Part shown: one piece after another, positions 33,829 to 42,225 of the stretch | How positions within the stretch are numbered: the stretch's first letter is position 1 | How the letters are laid out: each line of letters starts with the position of its first letter | Assembly: GCF_017571525.1 (NCBI RefSeq) | Contig: NZ_JAGETY010000003.1 | Coordinates: 186,001 to 250,000 of the forward strand | Length of the DNA stretch: 64,000 bases | From: Hymenobacter sp. BT559 | Lineage (GTDB): Bacteria; Bacteroidota; Bacteroidia; Cytophagales; Hymenobacteraceae | Direction of reading: 5' to 3' | The notes under the pieces: generated by a model | What the model saw: only the letters and a program-made list of their open reading frames with translations | Told to the model about the DNA's origin: nothing | Databases searched by the model: none | Translations under genes and position numbers: made by a program

Positions 33829-34644
33829 CTACCGCTGCGTGTGTCCAACCGGGGTTGGCCTCACTAAACTGATGGGCAGATAGTAGTTGCTCGGCACAAG
33901 TTGTCCGTCGCGCCGAGCGGGACTAAAGCGCCGTGAAAGCTTAGCAATAGCCGCCAACACAGCCTTGTCAAAAATGGCTGGCAAAGAAGAGCGCACCACC
34001 CGTGCTGTCTGTATGCTACCGTCTTCCGCTATATACAAGAGCACATCTACTAGTCGCGGCCCAAAGAAGACACTCGGCGTCACCTCCGAAATCTGCTGTG
34101 GCAGACGGAGGGCTTTGGTAATCTCTTTTCCCAATTGCGCCATCCCTCCCGGATACAAGGGCAACTGCTCATAAGGGAAATACGCCACCGGCCGGCCTTC
34201 AGGGTCAAAACACGTCCCAATCTGCTCATTACCAGCCACAAAATCAGTTTGCCGCTTTAGCGCACCCGTTTCATAATAGACGCTGAGCGCACCAGTGCGC
34301 TGGCCTTGCATAAAGAGTTGGCGCGACTGTAGCTGGCCATTGTCGAACCAGGTAGTGACTAGGCCGTGACGGCTGGCGGTAGCCCAATCGCTGTAAGGCG
34401 CATATTCCTTAAGGTGGCCCGATGGATAGAACACACGTTGCAGGCTATTGGCATTATCCAATATCAACACCTCGGTGCAAGTACCCGCCGAGTCGGTCTG
34501 GGAGTAGACACGCCGGGTATCTGCTGCCTCGTACCAAACCGAATCGGCCGCAGTGGATGCTGGCCCCACGGCCACTTCCTGGGCCTGTGCCGGGCGGGCT
34601 AGCCAGCCGCTAAGCCCGCAAACGACAACGGAGAGATAACGCAT
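33829..34644 (-). CDS. Exported MORN-like / TonB C-terminal domain protein
   Basis: A 271-residue exported protein with a signal peptide ending near residue 22 (PAQAQ). The middle carries repeats of the MORN-like antitoxin/variant type (LQRVFYPSGHLKEYAPYSDW, GLVTTWFDNGQLQSRQLF, ALSVYYETGALKRQTDF). The last third (PSVFFGPRLVDVLLYIAEDG to RFSPARRDGQLV) resembles the TonB C-terminal domain. Proteins of this layout are common in Bacteroidota and often labelled energy transducer TonB, yet this one lacks the N-terminal membrane anchor and proline rod of a true TonB. GC is lower than its neighbours. Confidence 0.7.
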   Translation of the reverse strand: MRYLSVVVCGLSGWLARPAQAQEVAVGPASTAADSVWYEAADTRRVYSQTDSAGTCTEVLILDNANSLQRVFYPSGHLKEYAPYSDWATASRHGLVTTWFDNGQLQSRQLFMQGQRTGALSVYYETGALKRQTDFVAGNEQIGTCFDPEGRPVAYFPYEQLPLYPGGMAQLGKEITKALRLPQQISEVTPSVFFGPRLVDVLLYIAEDGSIQTARVVRSSLPAIFDKAVLAAIAKLSRRFSPARRDGQLVPSNYYLPISLVRPTPVGHTQR

Positions 34645-34711
34645 AGCACACAGTTTAAAAGCAACTGAACTTACTACTTAGCCTAGAGGTAGCCAGACGT
34701 GCGGCGGGGGC

Positions 34712-35641
34712 CTAGCGCCCGGCGGCGGGCCGGTCGAGGTGCTGCAGCGCCGTCATATTGCGCAGGCTTTTTTCCAGGCCTTCGTTTGAGCCGTCGAGGA
34801 AGATAACGTTGCCTTTGCCCTGCTCGGCAAAGTGCTTGATAGCCTCTGTCCACATCGAAAAATATACGAGCGAGGGGTCTAAGTTGTTGTCAGCCAGCTC
34901 TTGCACGGCGTGGGCCATGCCTTTGGTTACTTCTTCGCGGAAGAGCGCCACGCCCTGGCCGCGCAGCTGAGCGGCAATCTTTTCGGCTTCGGCCGAGATT
35001 TTAATGGCATTGCCTTCAGCCTCGGCCGATTTGGTTTTGGTGATGAGCAGGGCCTGACCCTCGTTTTCAGCGGCGGCCTTAAGGTTGTTGCTAGCCACTA
35101 CTTTAGCCATCGAGCGCATGATTTCTTCATCAAAAGCAATGTCGTTTAGCTGCAAGTCGATGAGGTGATAGCCCCAGCTTTCGAGGGTTTCGTCGAGCTG
35201 GTCTTTCACGTGCAGCACTATCTCGCCGCGCAGGCTCAGCACCGCAGCCTGGCGCTGGGTAGCCACAAAGGCCCGGATGCTGCCCTCCACGGTGCGGATA
35301 AGCGCCTGCATGAGACTGCGCTCATCCACGAACTTAAACGCCACGTTCTTAATGGTCTCGTCGGCCTGATTCAGCACCGAGTACACGAGCATGGCCTTAA
35401 AATTGACGTTGGCCTGGTCGATGGTAATGGCCTGAAACTCTAGCTCCAGTGAGCGGTTCTGGATGGAGATGCGCTTGTAAACGTTTTCGATAAAGGGGAT
35501 TTTGAAGTTCAGGCCCGGCATCATTACCCGGCGGTACTTTCCAAAAACAGTGACTACCGCCACCGTACCCTGCGGCACGATAACGTAGCTCATAAAGAGC
35601 GTGAGCAGCACAAGGCCGAGAAGAACCAGCGAAAAGCTCAT
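34712..35641 (-). CDS. SPFH/band 7 (paraslipin) membrane protein
   Basis: A 309-residue stomatin/paraslipin-type protein: one N-terminal membrane helix (about 2-22, FSLVLLGLVLLTLFMSYVIV), an SPFH domain (PQGTVAVVTVFGKYRRVMMP to LIDLQLNDIAFDEEIMRSMA), and an Ala/Glu-rich coiled coil (EAEGNAIKISAEAEKIAAQ). Such proteins form large membrane rings and are linked to protein quality control or lipid microdomains, often with an NfeD protease partner that is not present here. ATG 35641 (MSFSLVLLG) is chosen over the frame opening at 35752. Confidence 0.88.
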   Translation of the reverse strand: MSFSLVLLGLVLLTLFMSYVIVPQGTVAVVTVFGKYRRVMMPGLNFKIPFIENVYKRISIQNRSLELEFQAITIDQANVNFKAMLVYSVLNQADETIKNVAFKFVDERSLMQALIRTVEGSIRAFVATQRQAAVLSLRGEIVLHVKDQLDETLESWGYHLIDLQLNDIAFDEEIMRSMAKVVASNNLKAAAENEGQALLITKTKSAEAEGNAIKISAEAEKIAAQLRGQGVALFREEVTKGMAHAVQELADNNLDPSLVYFSMWTEAIKHFAEQGKGNVIFLDGSNEGLEKSLRNMTALQHLDRPAAGR

Positions 35642-35782
35642 GGCAGGCAAGCGCGGGGCGCCGAAAAAAGGTGGGTAAGAAAGAGGTCGAACGAGCGGCA
35701 AGGTAAGCGCTTGGTCAACTGTTCGGAAAGGTATATCGCACTTCTTACTCAAGCATTACATACTTTACTGGACATGCCTTCT

Positions 35783-35804
35783 AGCTGGCCACTACCGGCC
35801 AGCT
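35783..35804. other. Small hairpin in the SPFH/CLC intergenic region
   Basis: AGCTGGCC (35783-35790) pairs with GGCCAGCT (35797-35804) around a 6-base loop. It lies between the two divergent promoter regions; no T run follows, so a terminator role is doubtful. Confidence 0.4.
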
Positions 35805-35833
35805 GCCACCAAGGTATTTTTAGTTACCGCCGC

Positions 35834-35841
35834 TACCTTTG
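35834..35841 (+). promoter_or_regulatory. -7 promoter box for the fluoride riboswitch transcript
   Basis: TACCTTTG, an exact TAnnTTTG match, ends about ten bases before the aptamer. A transcript starting just after it would begin almost directly with the riboswitch, which supports both assignments. Confidence 0.7.
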
Positions 35842-35849
35842 CCCCATTC

Positions 35850-35912
35850 CTTGGTGATGGATTTCCACCACGAACCGCCGACGCCCCTGGCGCCGCGCTG
35901 ATGATTCCTACG
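35850..35912 (+). promoter_or_regulatory. Fluoride riboswitch (crcB RNA motif)
   Basis: The aptamer consensus is readable in order. GGTGATGG (35853-35860) opens a GGTG/CACC stem (35853-35856 with 35866-35869). AACCGCC follows (35873-35879), then a GC-rich hairpin around CGCC-CCT-GGCG, and the strongly conserved 3' block GCTGATGATTCCTAC (35897-35911). GATTCC can partly pair with the first loop as the expected pseudoknot, with one mismatch. The sequence lies in the leader of a CLC-F-type fluoride antiporter gene whose GTG is about 55 bases downstream. Fluoride should switch expression on. The expression platform was not resolved. Confidence 0.9.
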
Positions 35913-35966
35913 CTACCGGCCGGCCACCAGGACTGCGCTGGCTGAATCGTCTTATTACTTCGCATC

Positions 35967-37235
35967 GTGGCTCCTTCATCCTTTCTCACTGCCCGCCTGC
36001 GGGCTTTTCTTCCGACGGTTGCTTTCACCCTGCGCTGGTTGCTGCTGGCCGGGCTGGTGGGCGCGCTGGCCGGCACGGCCTCAGCCGGCTTTCTCATTAG
36101 TCTGGAATGGGTGACGGCCTGGCGCACGACGCACCCCTGGGCGCTGGCACTGCTGCCGCTTGGCGGCCTGCTGGTGGGGCTGGCCTATCACTACTTCGGC
36201 AACCGTGTGGTGAAGGGCAACAACCTCATCCTCGACGAGATACACCGCCCTAGCGATACTATTCCGCTGCGGCTGGTGCCGTTGGTGCTGGGCGGCACGC
36301 TGCTCACGCACCTGCTAGGGGGCTCGGCGGGCCGCGAGGGCACGGCTGTGCAAATGGGTGGCGCGCTGGCTGACCAGCTGGCACGCTGGCTGCCGCGCCG
36401 CGAGCGCCGGCTGCTGCTCATTGCGGGCATGAGTGCGGGCTTTGCCTCGGTGTTTGGGACGCCGCTGGCAGGGGCAGTGTTTGGGCTGGAAGTGTATTTG
36501 CTGGGTGCGGTGCGCTACGAGGCCATTCTGCCGAGCTTTCTGGCCGCCGTGCTGGCCGATGCCGTGACGCGTGCCTGGGGCGTAGGGCACACCCACTACC
36601 CCACCCTGGCGGCGCTGCCGCTCACGGCCGCCGGGCTGGGTGCGGCGGTGCTGGCGGGCGGGCTGTTTGGGCTGGCGGCGCGCGGCTTTGCTGCGCTCAC
36701 GCACGCTATCAGCAAGCTATTCAGCCGCCTAGCCTATCCACCGCTGCGGCCGGTGGTGGGCGGCGCGCTGGTGGCCGGCGCCATGTGGGCGGTGGGCACC
36801 ATGCGCTACGCCGGGCTAGGGGTACCCGTGATTGTGGAAGCGTTTCAACACCAGCTGGGGGCGCAGGATTTTGCCCTCAAGCTGCTGCTCACGGCCCTCA
36901 CGCTAGGGGCTGGTTTTAAGGGCGGCGAGGTGACGCCGTTGTTTTTTATTGGGGCGGCCCTGGGCTCGGCCCTGGCCGGGGTGCTGCCGCTGCCGGTGGC
37001 CCTGCTGGCGGGCATGGGCTTCGTGGGCGTGTTTGCGGGCGCGGCCAACACGCCGCTGGCGTGCCTGCTGATGGGGCTCGAATTATTTGGCGTGCAAGCT
37101 GGCGTGTACCTGGCGCTGGCCTGCGTGGTGGCCTACTTGTTTTCGGGCCACACGGGCATCTACGGCTCGCAGGTGGTGGGGCAGGCCAAGCACCCGCTGT
37201 TTGGGCGGCTGGCAGGGCGGCGGCTGGGGCGCTAG
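35967..37235 (+). CDS. CLC-F type fluoride/proton antiporter
   Basis: A 422-residue CLC-superfamily membrane transporter. The anion-path motif reads GGSAGREGTAVQMG (about 118-131) with gating Glu124. The later motif reads GGEVTPLFFIGAALG where chloride-type CLCs have a GGIFAP-like sequence. These variants are those I associate with the fluoride-exporting CLC-F branch, and the fluoride riboswitch directly upstream supports that role. The protein would expel F- in exchange for H+ across the inner membrane. The start is GTG at 35967. The basic C-terminal tail is short and has no CBS domains. Confidence 0.9.
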   Translation: MAPSSFLTARLRAFLPTVAFTLRWLLLAGLVGALAGTASAGFLISLEWVTAWRTTHPWALALLPLGGLLVGLAYHYFGNRVVKGNNLILDEIHRPSDTIPLRLVPLVLGGTLLTHLLGGSAGREGTAVQMGGALADQLARWLPRRERRLLLIAGMSAGFASVFGTPLAGAVFGLEVYLLGAVRYEAILPSFLAAVLADAVTRAWGVGHTHYPTLAALPLTAAGLGAAVLAGGLFGLAARGFAALTHAISKLFSRLAYPPLRPVVGGALVAGAMWAVGTMRYAGLGVPVIVEAFQHQLGAQDFALKLLLTALTLGAGFKGGEVTPLFFIGAALGSALAGVLPLPVALLAGMGFVGVFAGAANTPLACLLMGLELFGVQAGVYLALACVVAYLFSGHTGIYGSQVVGQAKHPLFGRLAGRRLGR

Positions 37236-37393
37236 GCCCCCGGCCGGCAAGCGTGCCGCCGGCAGGTGACTTCCTCCAAATAATGAGCACGAAGCGGCCA
37301 TTATAAGCCCTTGTTGGTCAGCATCGTGTTTGATGGATTAAAAATATCAAATCATTAGCTGCGTCTGCTGGTTTGAAGGCGGATTAAGAACTG

Positions 37394-38623
37394 ATGATTG
37401 CTGCACGACTACGCTTGCTGGCACTGCTGGCACTGACTACGCTCACCGCCCAGGCCCAGGCCCCCGCCCCGGCTAGCCCCGACTCGCTGCCCCACCCGAC
37501 CCAGGACCTCGGCGACCTGGTGCGCCATGTGCTGCCCCATCGGCGCGCGCACGCGGCCGCCCGCGACTCGGCCCGCGCGGCGCGGCCGCCCAAGATGCAC
37601 TCGCTGGTGGTACTGCCCGCCGTGGCCTACACCCTGGAGGCCCGGCTGCTGGCTACCCTCACGGCGAGCTATACCTTTCAGCGGCCTGGGGCCAACCTCT
37701 CGGCGCTCTCTACTACCCTTACTTACACCCAGAACCAGCAGATTATTCTGGCTCTGAACGGGCCACTGTGGACGAGCCACAACCACAGCCTATGGCTGGC
37801 CGACTACCGCCTGCTGCACTACCCGCAGCAGACCTACGGCCTGGGCAGCAATGCCAGCATCTACGATGCTATCGGCATGGATTATAACCTCTTACGGGTG
37901 CACCAGAGCTATTACCACCGCATTGGGCCCAAGGGGAATCTCTACGTAGGGGGAGGCTATTTTCTGGATACGCGCTGGAACATTGAGAGTGTGAACGGCG
38001 AAGGCCGGCAGCTGTACGTCATTTCGGGCTACCGGCCGGGCGTGGCGGGGCGCTCCACGTCGTCGGGCCTGGTGCTGTCGGTGCTGCGCGATACCCGCGA
38101 TAACCAGCTGCGCCCGGCGGCTGGCGAAAGCTACCTGTTTCTGGCACTGCGGGCGAATATGCAGGCCCTGGGCTCGGACGCCGACTACCGCTTCGTGCAG
38201 TTCGATACCCGACGCTATTTTCCGGCCGGCCCGCACGGCAATGTGCTGGCATTCTGGCTCTACGGCGATTTTGCACTGGGCCAGGCCGCGCCCTACCTCG
38301 ACCTGCCCGCCACCGGCTGGGATACTTACAGCGTGACCGGCCGGGGCTACATCCAGGGCCGCTTTCGGGGCACCAGCCTCGTGTATGGCGAAGCCGAGTA
38401 CCGCTTCAACCTCACCCGCTCGCGGGTGCTGGGCGGTGTGGTATTCGCCAACGGCCAGTCGGCCCGCAACCCGGACACCGGCTACGGCCGGCTCGCCCCG
38501 GCCGGCGGCGCGGGCATTCGGCTGTGTCTGAGCAAGAAATCGAGCTCTTATCTGGCCGTTGACTATGCCTTCGGTATTCAGGGCTCGCAGGGCGTGTTCT
38601 TTAATCTGGGCGACGTGTTTTAG
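37394..38623 (+). CDS. Omp85/BamA-type outer-membrane barrel protein
   Basis: A 409-residue protein with a signal peptide (about 1-22, ending AQA), a short disordered Ala/Pro/Arg-rich stretch, and then a 16-strand-type barrel resembling the BamA/surface-antigen C-terminal domain (VLPAVAYTLEARLLATLTAS, LVLSVLRDTRDNQLRPAAGE, SLVYGEAEYRFNL). No POTRA domain precedes it, so it is a short, POTRA-less member. The terminal FNLGDVF fits an outer-membrane sorting signal. A specific cargo or ligand cannot be named. Confidence 0.8.
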   Translation: MIAARLRLLALLALTTLTAQAQAPAPASPDSLPHPTQDLGDLVRHVLPHRRAHAAARDSARAARPPKMHSLVVLPAVAYTLEARLLATLTASYTFQRPGANLSALSTTLTYTQNQQIILALNGPLWTSHNHSLWLADYRLLHYPQQTYGLGSNASIYDAIGMDYNLLRVHQSYYHRIGPKGNLYVGGGYFLDTRWNIESVNGEGRQLYVISGYRPGVAGRSTSSGLVLSVLRDTRDNQLRPAAGESYLFLALRANMQALGSDADYRFVQFDTRRYFPAGPHGNVLAFWLYGDFALGQAAPYLDLPATGWDTYSVTGRGYIQGRFRGTSLVYGEAEYRFNLTRSRVLGGVVFANGQSARNPDTGYGRLAPAGGAGIRLCLSKKSSSYLAVDYAFGIQGSQGVFFNLGDVF

Positions 38624-38722
38624 GGGGCTACCTGCCGGGGTTGCACGGGCCTGCTTACCTGGCCCTTCTTTAACCCTGGCGCCCCCAGGCCGTAATTCCG
38701 GAGGTATTTGCCAACCTCCTTT

Positions 38723-39625
38723 ATGGAACCGACCTCCCCTAGCCCGCACACCGCGCCCCACGTTTCCGCTCCCGGCCGGCTGGCCGGCAAAAAAGCCGTC
38801 GTGACCGGCGCGGCCCGCGGCATTGGCCGGGCCATTGCCGTCGCATTTGCCCGCGAGGGCGCCGATGTGCTGGGCATTGATATTGCCGGGCCGGCCAGTG
38901 CCAGGACGCAATATCCGGCCGCTAGCCCCGGCGACCTCGACGAAACGGCCCGACTGGTGCGCGCACTGGGCCGGCAGTTTGTGGCCGTAACGGCCGATAT
39001 CCGTAGCCTGGCCGCAATGCGCGAAGCCGCCGCGCAGGCCACCAGGGAGCTAGGTCAGGTTGATATTCTGGTGGCCAACGCGGGTATTCAGGTGTTTGCG
39101 CCGCTGCTGGAAATGGACGACGCGCACTGGCACGACGTTATTGACACCAACCTGACGGGCACCGCCAATACCGTGCGGGCCTTTGCGCCGCTCATGGCAG
39201 CCCGCAAGCGGGGGCGAATCATTATCACGGCCTCGGGGCAGGGCAAAAAGGGCTTCCGGCACGGCAGCAGCTACGCGGCCTCGAAGTGGGGCCTCATTGG
39301 CTTTATGAAATCGGCAGCGCTGGACCTGGGCGAGCACAATATCACGGTAAACGCGCTGGTGCCGGGCCTCATCGATACACCCATGACGCACAACGAAACC
39401 CGCTGGACAGAGGCCGTGAAGGACTACGTGAAAAACCCGCCCACGCCGGTGACCGAGCAGCTGGCAGCCCAGGTACGCGCCGAGCACACGCCGCTGCAGC
39501 TGCCCTGGCTGCAGCCCGAAGACATGGCCCCGATGGTCGTGTTTCTGGCTTCCGACGAGGCTAGCCGCATCAGTGGCGCCACCTTCGACGTGGACGGCGG
39601 CGACAGCGCGCAGTTTACGGCGTAG
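38723..39625 (+). CDS. Short-chain dehydrogenase/reductase (SDR)
   Basis: A 300-residue NAD(P)-dependent oxidoreductase. The cofactor motif TGAARGIGRAIA, the NAG element (ILVANAGIQVF) and the catalytic Ser/Tyr/Lys set (SGQGKKG to SSYAASKWG) are visible. The C-terminal SGATFDVDGGDS is typical of classical SDRs. ATG 38723 is chosen over the TTG at 38708. A GGAGGT/ACCTCC dyad lies just upstream. The substrate is unknown. It opens a run of redox and stress genes but has its own upstream gap. Confidence 0.88.
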   Translation: MEPTSPSPHTAPHVSAPGRLAGKKAVVTGAARGIGRAIAVAFAREGADVLGIDIAGPASARTQYPAASPGDLDETARLVRALGRQFVAVTADIRSLAAMREAAAQATRELGQVDILVANAGIQVFAPLLEMDDAHWHDVIDTNLTGTANTVRAFAPLMAARKRGRIIITASGQGKKGFRHGSSYAASKWGLIGFMKSAALDLGEHNITVNALVPGLIDTPMTHNETRWTEAVKDYVKNPPTPVTEQLAAQVRAEHTPLQLPWLQPEDMAPMVVFLASDEASRISGATFDVDGGDSAQFTA

Positions 39626-39702
39626 GCTCAAGGCCTGTTTTTTAGGATAATTTCTTTTTAGCTGTGGCCTGTTTTGCGTAAGCAGAGAGATTATTAAAAA
39701 TA

Positions 39703-39716
39703 AATTGTGCACAATT
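39703..39716. promoter_or_regulatory. Perfect 14-bp palindrome, probable OhrR operator
   Basis: AATTGTGCACAATT is a perfect palindrome in an AT-rich stretch 41 bases before the MarR-type gene. OhrR proteins bind AT-rich inverted repeats of the TACAATT/AATTGTA type, so this is a likely autoregulatory site. The overlapping TAAATTGT is close to a -7 box, which would allow steric repression. Confidence 0.65.
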
Positions 39717-39756
39717 AAACATTACGCAACCCAAGGCCGTTTACAACCCGAACGCC

Positions 39757-40209
39757 ATGCTAACCACCCCGACCCCTACCGACCCAAACGACTTGCTGAA
39801 GCTGGAAAACCAGCTGTGCTTCCCGTTCTATGCCGTGTCGCGGCAGCTCACCAAGACGTATCAGCCGCATTTGCAGGCGCTGGGCCTCACCTACCCGCAG
39901 TACCTCGTCTTTCTGCTGCTATGGGAGCACGAGCAGCTAACGGTGAAGGAGCTGGGCGAGCGACTGCTGCTCGACTCGGGCACGCTCACGCCGCTGCTCA
40001 AGCGCATGGAGCAAAAGCAGTGGCTGAGCCGCCGCCGCGACCCGCGCGACGAGCGCTCAGTCGTTATCGGCCTGCTCCCGGCGGGGCGGGCGCTGCAAGC
40101 GCAGGCCCGCGACATTCCGGCCCAGATGCTGGCTAGGGTGGGCCTCACGCTGGACGAGCTAACGACCCTGCGCACCCAGCTTACCCATATTATCAAGCAG
40201 CTTACTTAG
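39757..40209 (+). CDS. ohrR: MarR-family peroxide sensor (OhrR type)
   Basis: A 150-residue transcription factor of the OhrR branch of MarR. The reactive N-terminal Cys21 sits in the expected LENQLCFPFYAVSRQ context. The winged helix (TVKELGERLLLDSGTLTPLL, then RRRDPRDERSVVIGL) is intact. OhrR represses ohr until organic hydroperoxides oxidise the cysteine. Here ohr is the next gene, 67 bases downstream, and a perfect palindrome lies upstream. Assignment rests on the cysteine and the neighbour. Confidence 0.9.
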   Translation: MLTTPTPTDPNDLLKLENQLCFPFYAVSRQLTKTYQPHLQALGLTYPQYLVFLLLWEHEQLTVKELGERLLLDSGTLTPLLKRMEQKQWLSRRRDPRDERSVVIGLLPAGRALQAQARDIPAQMLARVGLTLDELTTLRTQLTHIIKQLT

Positions 40210-40276
40210 TGGCAGCGCTGCCCCGCGCTTTCTCTGGCTTTTCTCCCTTTTTCCTGTTTACTTTTTTCAACACCCC

Positions 40277-40714
40277 ATGAAACTCACCAATAAGGTATTC
40301 ACCGCGCAGGCTAAGGCCATTGGCGGCCGCGACGGCCACGTTACGTCCGCCAACCACGTACTCGACCTCACCCTGAGCACGCCCAAGGAGATGGGCGGCC
40401 CCGGCAAAGCCGGCGCTACCAACCCCGAGCAGCTGTTTGCCGCCGGCTACGCCGCCTGCTTTGAGGGCGCGCTGGGCGTGGCCGCCCGCCAGGCCAAGGT
40501 GAAGCTGGAGAACGTGTCGATTGAAGCCTTCATCGGCTTCGGCCAGGCGGAGGATGGTGGCTACGGCATCTCGGCCGACCTGCACTTGAACCTGCCCGGC
40601 TTCGAGCAAAAGCAGGCCGAAGCGCTGGTGGAAGCTGCCCACGGCATCTGCCCCTACTCGCGCGCTACCAAAGGCAACATCGAGGTAACCCTCACCACCA
40701 CGACCAACGCCTAA
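40277..40714 (+). CDS. ohr: Organic hydroperoxide resistance protein
   Basis: A 145-residue thiol peroxidase that reduces organic and fatty-acid hydroperoxides. The two redox cysteines are in their signature contexts: Cys61 (NPEQLFAAGYAACFEGAL) and Cys125 (HGICPYSRATKGN). Arg18, in GGRDG, matches the conserved active-site arginine, and Glu51 is also present. Length is normal. It is paired with ohrR and followed by a strong terminator. Confidence 0.95.
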   Translation: MKLTNKVFTAQAKAIGGRDGHVTSANHVLDLTLSTPKEMGGPGKAGATNPEQLFAAGYAACFEGALGVAARQAKVKLENVSIEAFIGFGQAEDGGYGISADLHLNLPGFEQKQAEALVEAAHGICPYSRATKGNIEVTLTTTTNA

Positions 40715-40726
40715 CCCGGCTCGCCC

Positions 40727-40755
40727 AAACGCTCAGGCCCCGCCTGAGCGTTTTT
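40727..40755 (+). terminator. Intrinsic terminator after ohr
   Basis: AAACGCTCAGGC (40727-40738) pairs perfectly with 40742-40753 around a CCC loop and is followed by a T run to 40755. Confidence 0.9.
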
Positions 40756-40803
40756 CTTTTCACCGCTTCTGGCCCGCCCCGAAGCGCTTTTTCCTGATTG
40801 CGC

Positions 40804-41802
40804 ATGAAGACGAACACCATTTTGCTGGCTAGCCGGCCGCAGGGCCTGCCCACGGCGGCCCAGTTTCAGTTCGAAACCCGCGAGCTGCCCGAGCCCACGG
40901 CGGGACAGGTACTCCTCAAAACCCTGTACGTATCGGTCGACCCCTATATGCGCGGCCGCATGAGCGCCGCCAAGTCGTACGTGGCCCCGTTTGAGGTGGG
41001 CCAGCCGATGGCGGGCGGCGTGGTGGCCGAAGTGGTGACTAGCCATGCCGACGCGCTGCCGGTGGGCAGCATGGTGGTTGGCAACCTGCCCTGGCAGGAG
41101 TACAGCGTGGCCGATGCCAAGGCCCTGAACCGCGTGCCCGCCGACAAGGCACCCGCCAGCTACTTCCTGGGATTGCTCGGCATGCCGGGGCTCACGGCCT
41201 ACTTTGGGTTGCTCGACATTTGCCAGCCCAAGGCCGGCGAAACGGTGGTGGTATCGGGCGCGGCCGGCGCGGTGGGCCTCCTCGTGGGCCAGCTAGCCAA
41301 AATAAAAGGCTGCCGCGTAGTCGGCACGGCGGGCTCCGATGAGAAGGTGGCGCACCTTAAGGCGCTGGGCTTTGATGAAGCCATCAACTACAAAACCACG
41401 CCCGACATTGCCCAGGCGCTGGCCGCTGCCGCGCCGGGCGGCGTAGACTGCTACTTCGACAACGTGGGCGGCGCCATCACCGATGCCGTGTACGACTTGC
41501 TCAATAAGCACGCACGCATCGCGCTCTGCGGCCAAATTTCGACCTACAACGCCACCGAGGCCCCGGTGGGCCCGCGCCCCGAGGGCAAGCTGCTCAAAAC
41601 CAGCACCAAGCTGCAAGGGTTCATCGTGAGCGACTACGCTAGCCGCTGGCCCGAGGGTGTGCAGCAGCTCACGCAGTGGTACGCCGAGGGCAAGCTCAAG
41701 GGCGAGGAAACCATCACCGAGGGCTTCGACCAGATTCCGGCGGCCTTCTTGGGCTTGTTTAAAGGCGAAAACACGGGCAAAGCCGTGGTGAAAGTGGCCT
41801 AG
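40804..41802 (+). CDS. Zinc-free MDR oxidoreductase (CurA/PTGR-like)
   Basis: A 332-residue NADPH-dependent medium-chain reductase like E. coli CurA and leukotriene B4/prostaglandin reductases, which reduce the double bond of enones. Visible blocks are VSVDPYMRGRMS, LGLLGMPGLTAYFGLLDIC, the cofactor motif VSGAAGAVGLLVGQLAKIKG, and YFDNVGGAITDAVYDLLN. The zinc ligands of alcohol dehydrogenases are absent, as expected. ATG 40804 is preferred over TTG 40798. It lies among peroxide and carbonyl stress genes, which suits detoxification of reactive enones. Confidence 0.9.
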   Translation: MKTNTILLASRPQGLPTAAQFQFETRELPEPTAGQVLLKTLYVSVDPYMRGRMSAAKSYVAPFEVGQPMAGGVVAEVVTSHADALPVGSMVVGNLPWQEYSVADAKALNRVPADKAPASYFLGLLGMPGLTAYFGLLDICQPKAGETVVVSGAAGAVGLLVGQLAKIKGCRVVGTAGSDEKVAHLKALGFDEAINYKTTPDIAQALAAAAPGGVDCYFDNVGGAITDAVYDLLNKHARIALCGQISTYNATEAPVGPRPEGKLLKTSTKLQGFIVSDYASRWPEGVQQLTQWYAEGKLKGEETITEGFDQIPAAFLGLFKGENTGKAVVKVA

Positions 41803-41842
41803 CCAGCGGCTCCTACCCTAACCCACTTCTATTCTATTTAGT

Positions 41843-42154
41843 ATGGATTCTAGCACCTCCAATAGTATCGCGGTGGCTGCTGAGTGGCGCGTGCAGCCCG
41901 GCCAGGAAGAAACCGTGCGCCGGCTCATGCTGGCGGCGGCCGCGGCTGTGCGTGAGCACGAGCCCGGCAACCTGCTCTACGTGGCCCACCAGGACCCGGC
42001 CGACCCCACGCACTTCCTTTTCTACGAGCAGTACGCCGACCAGCAGGCCCTGGAGGCGCACCGCGACTCGGCGCACTACCAAACCCTTGTGGTGCAGCAG
42101 ATTGTACCCTTGCTCGTCGAGCGCACCGTTACGTTTTATAAGCTACTGGGCTAG
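41843..42154 (+). CDS. ABM-domain putative quinol monooxygenase
   Basis: A 103-residue single-domain protein of the antibiotic biosynthesis monooxygenase (ABM) superfamily, similar to YgiN. Family marks are VAAEWRVQPGQEETVRRLML, EPGNLLYVAHQDPADPTHFL, FYEQYADQQALEAHRDSAHY and the final VERTVTFYKLL. These dimeric ferredoxin-like proteins oxidise quinols or aromatic compounds without cofactors. Placement between two redox-stress genes supports a detoxification role. Confidence 0.85.
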   Translation: MDSSTSNSIAVAAEWRVQPGQEETVRRLMLAAAAAVREHEPGNLLYVAHQDPADPTHFLFYEQYADQQALEAHRDSAHYQTLVVQQIVPLLVERTVTFYKLLG

Positions 42155-42225
42155 GCTAGCCAGCCCAGCTTTTTCCCGGACCCGCATTCGCGCGTCTTTT
42201 TTACCTGACTTTTTTTGACCAGCGT

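Noticed and set aside
34712..34900. NfeD-type partner gene for the SPFH protein
   Set aside because: No NfeD-like frame exists on either side; the neighbours are the TonB-like gene and the divergent CLC gene.
35753..35849. Promoter-proximal hairpin as part of the riboswitch
   Set aside because: It lies upstream of the -7 box, so it would not be in the riboswitch transcript.
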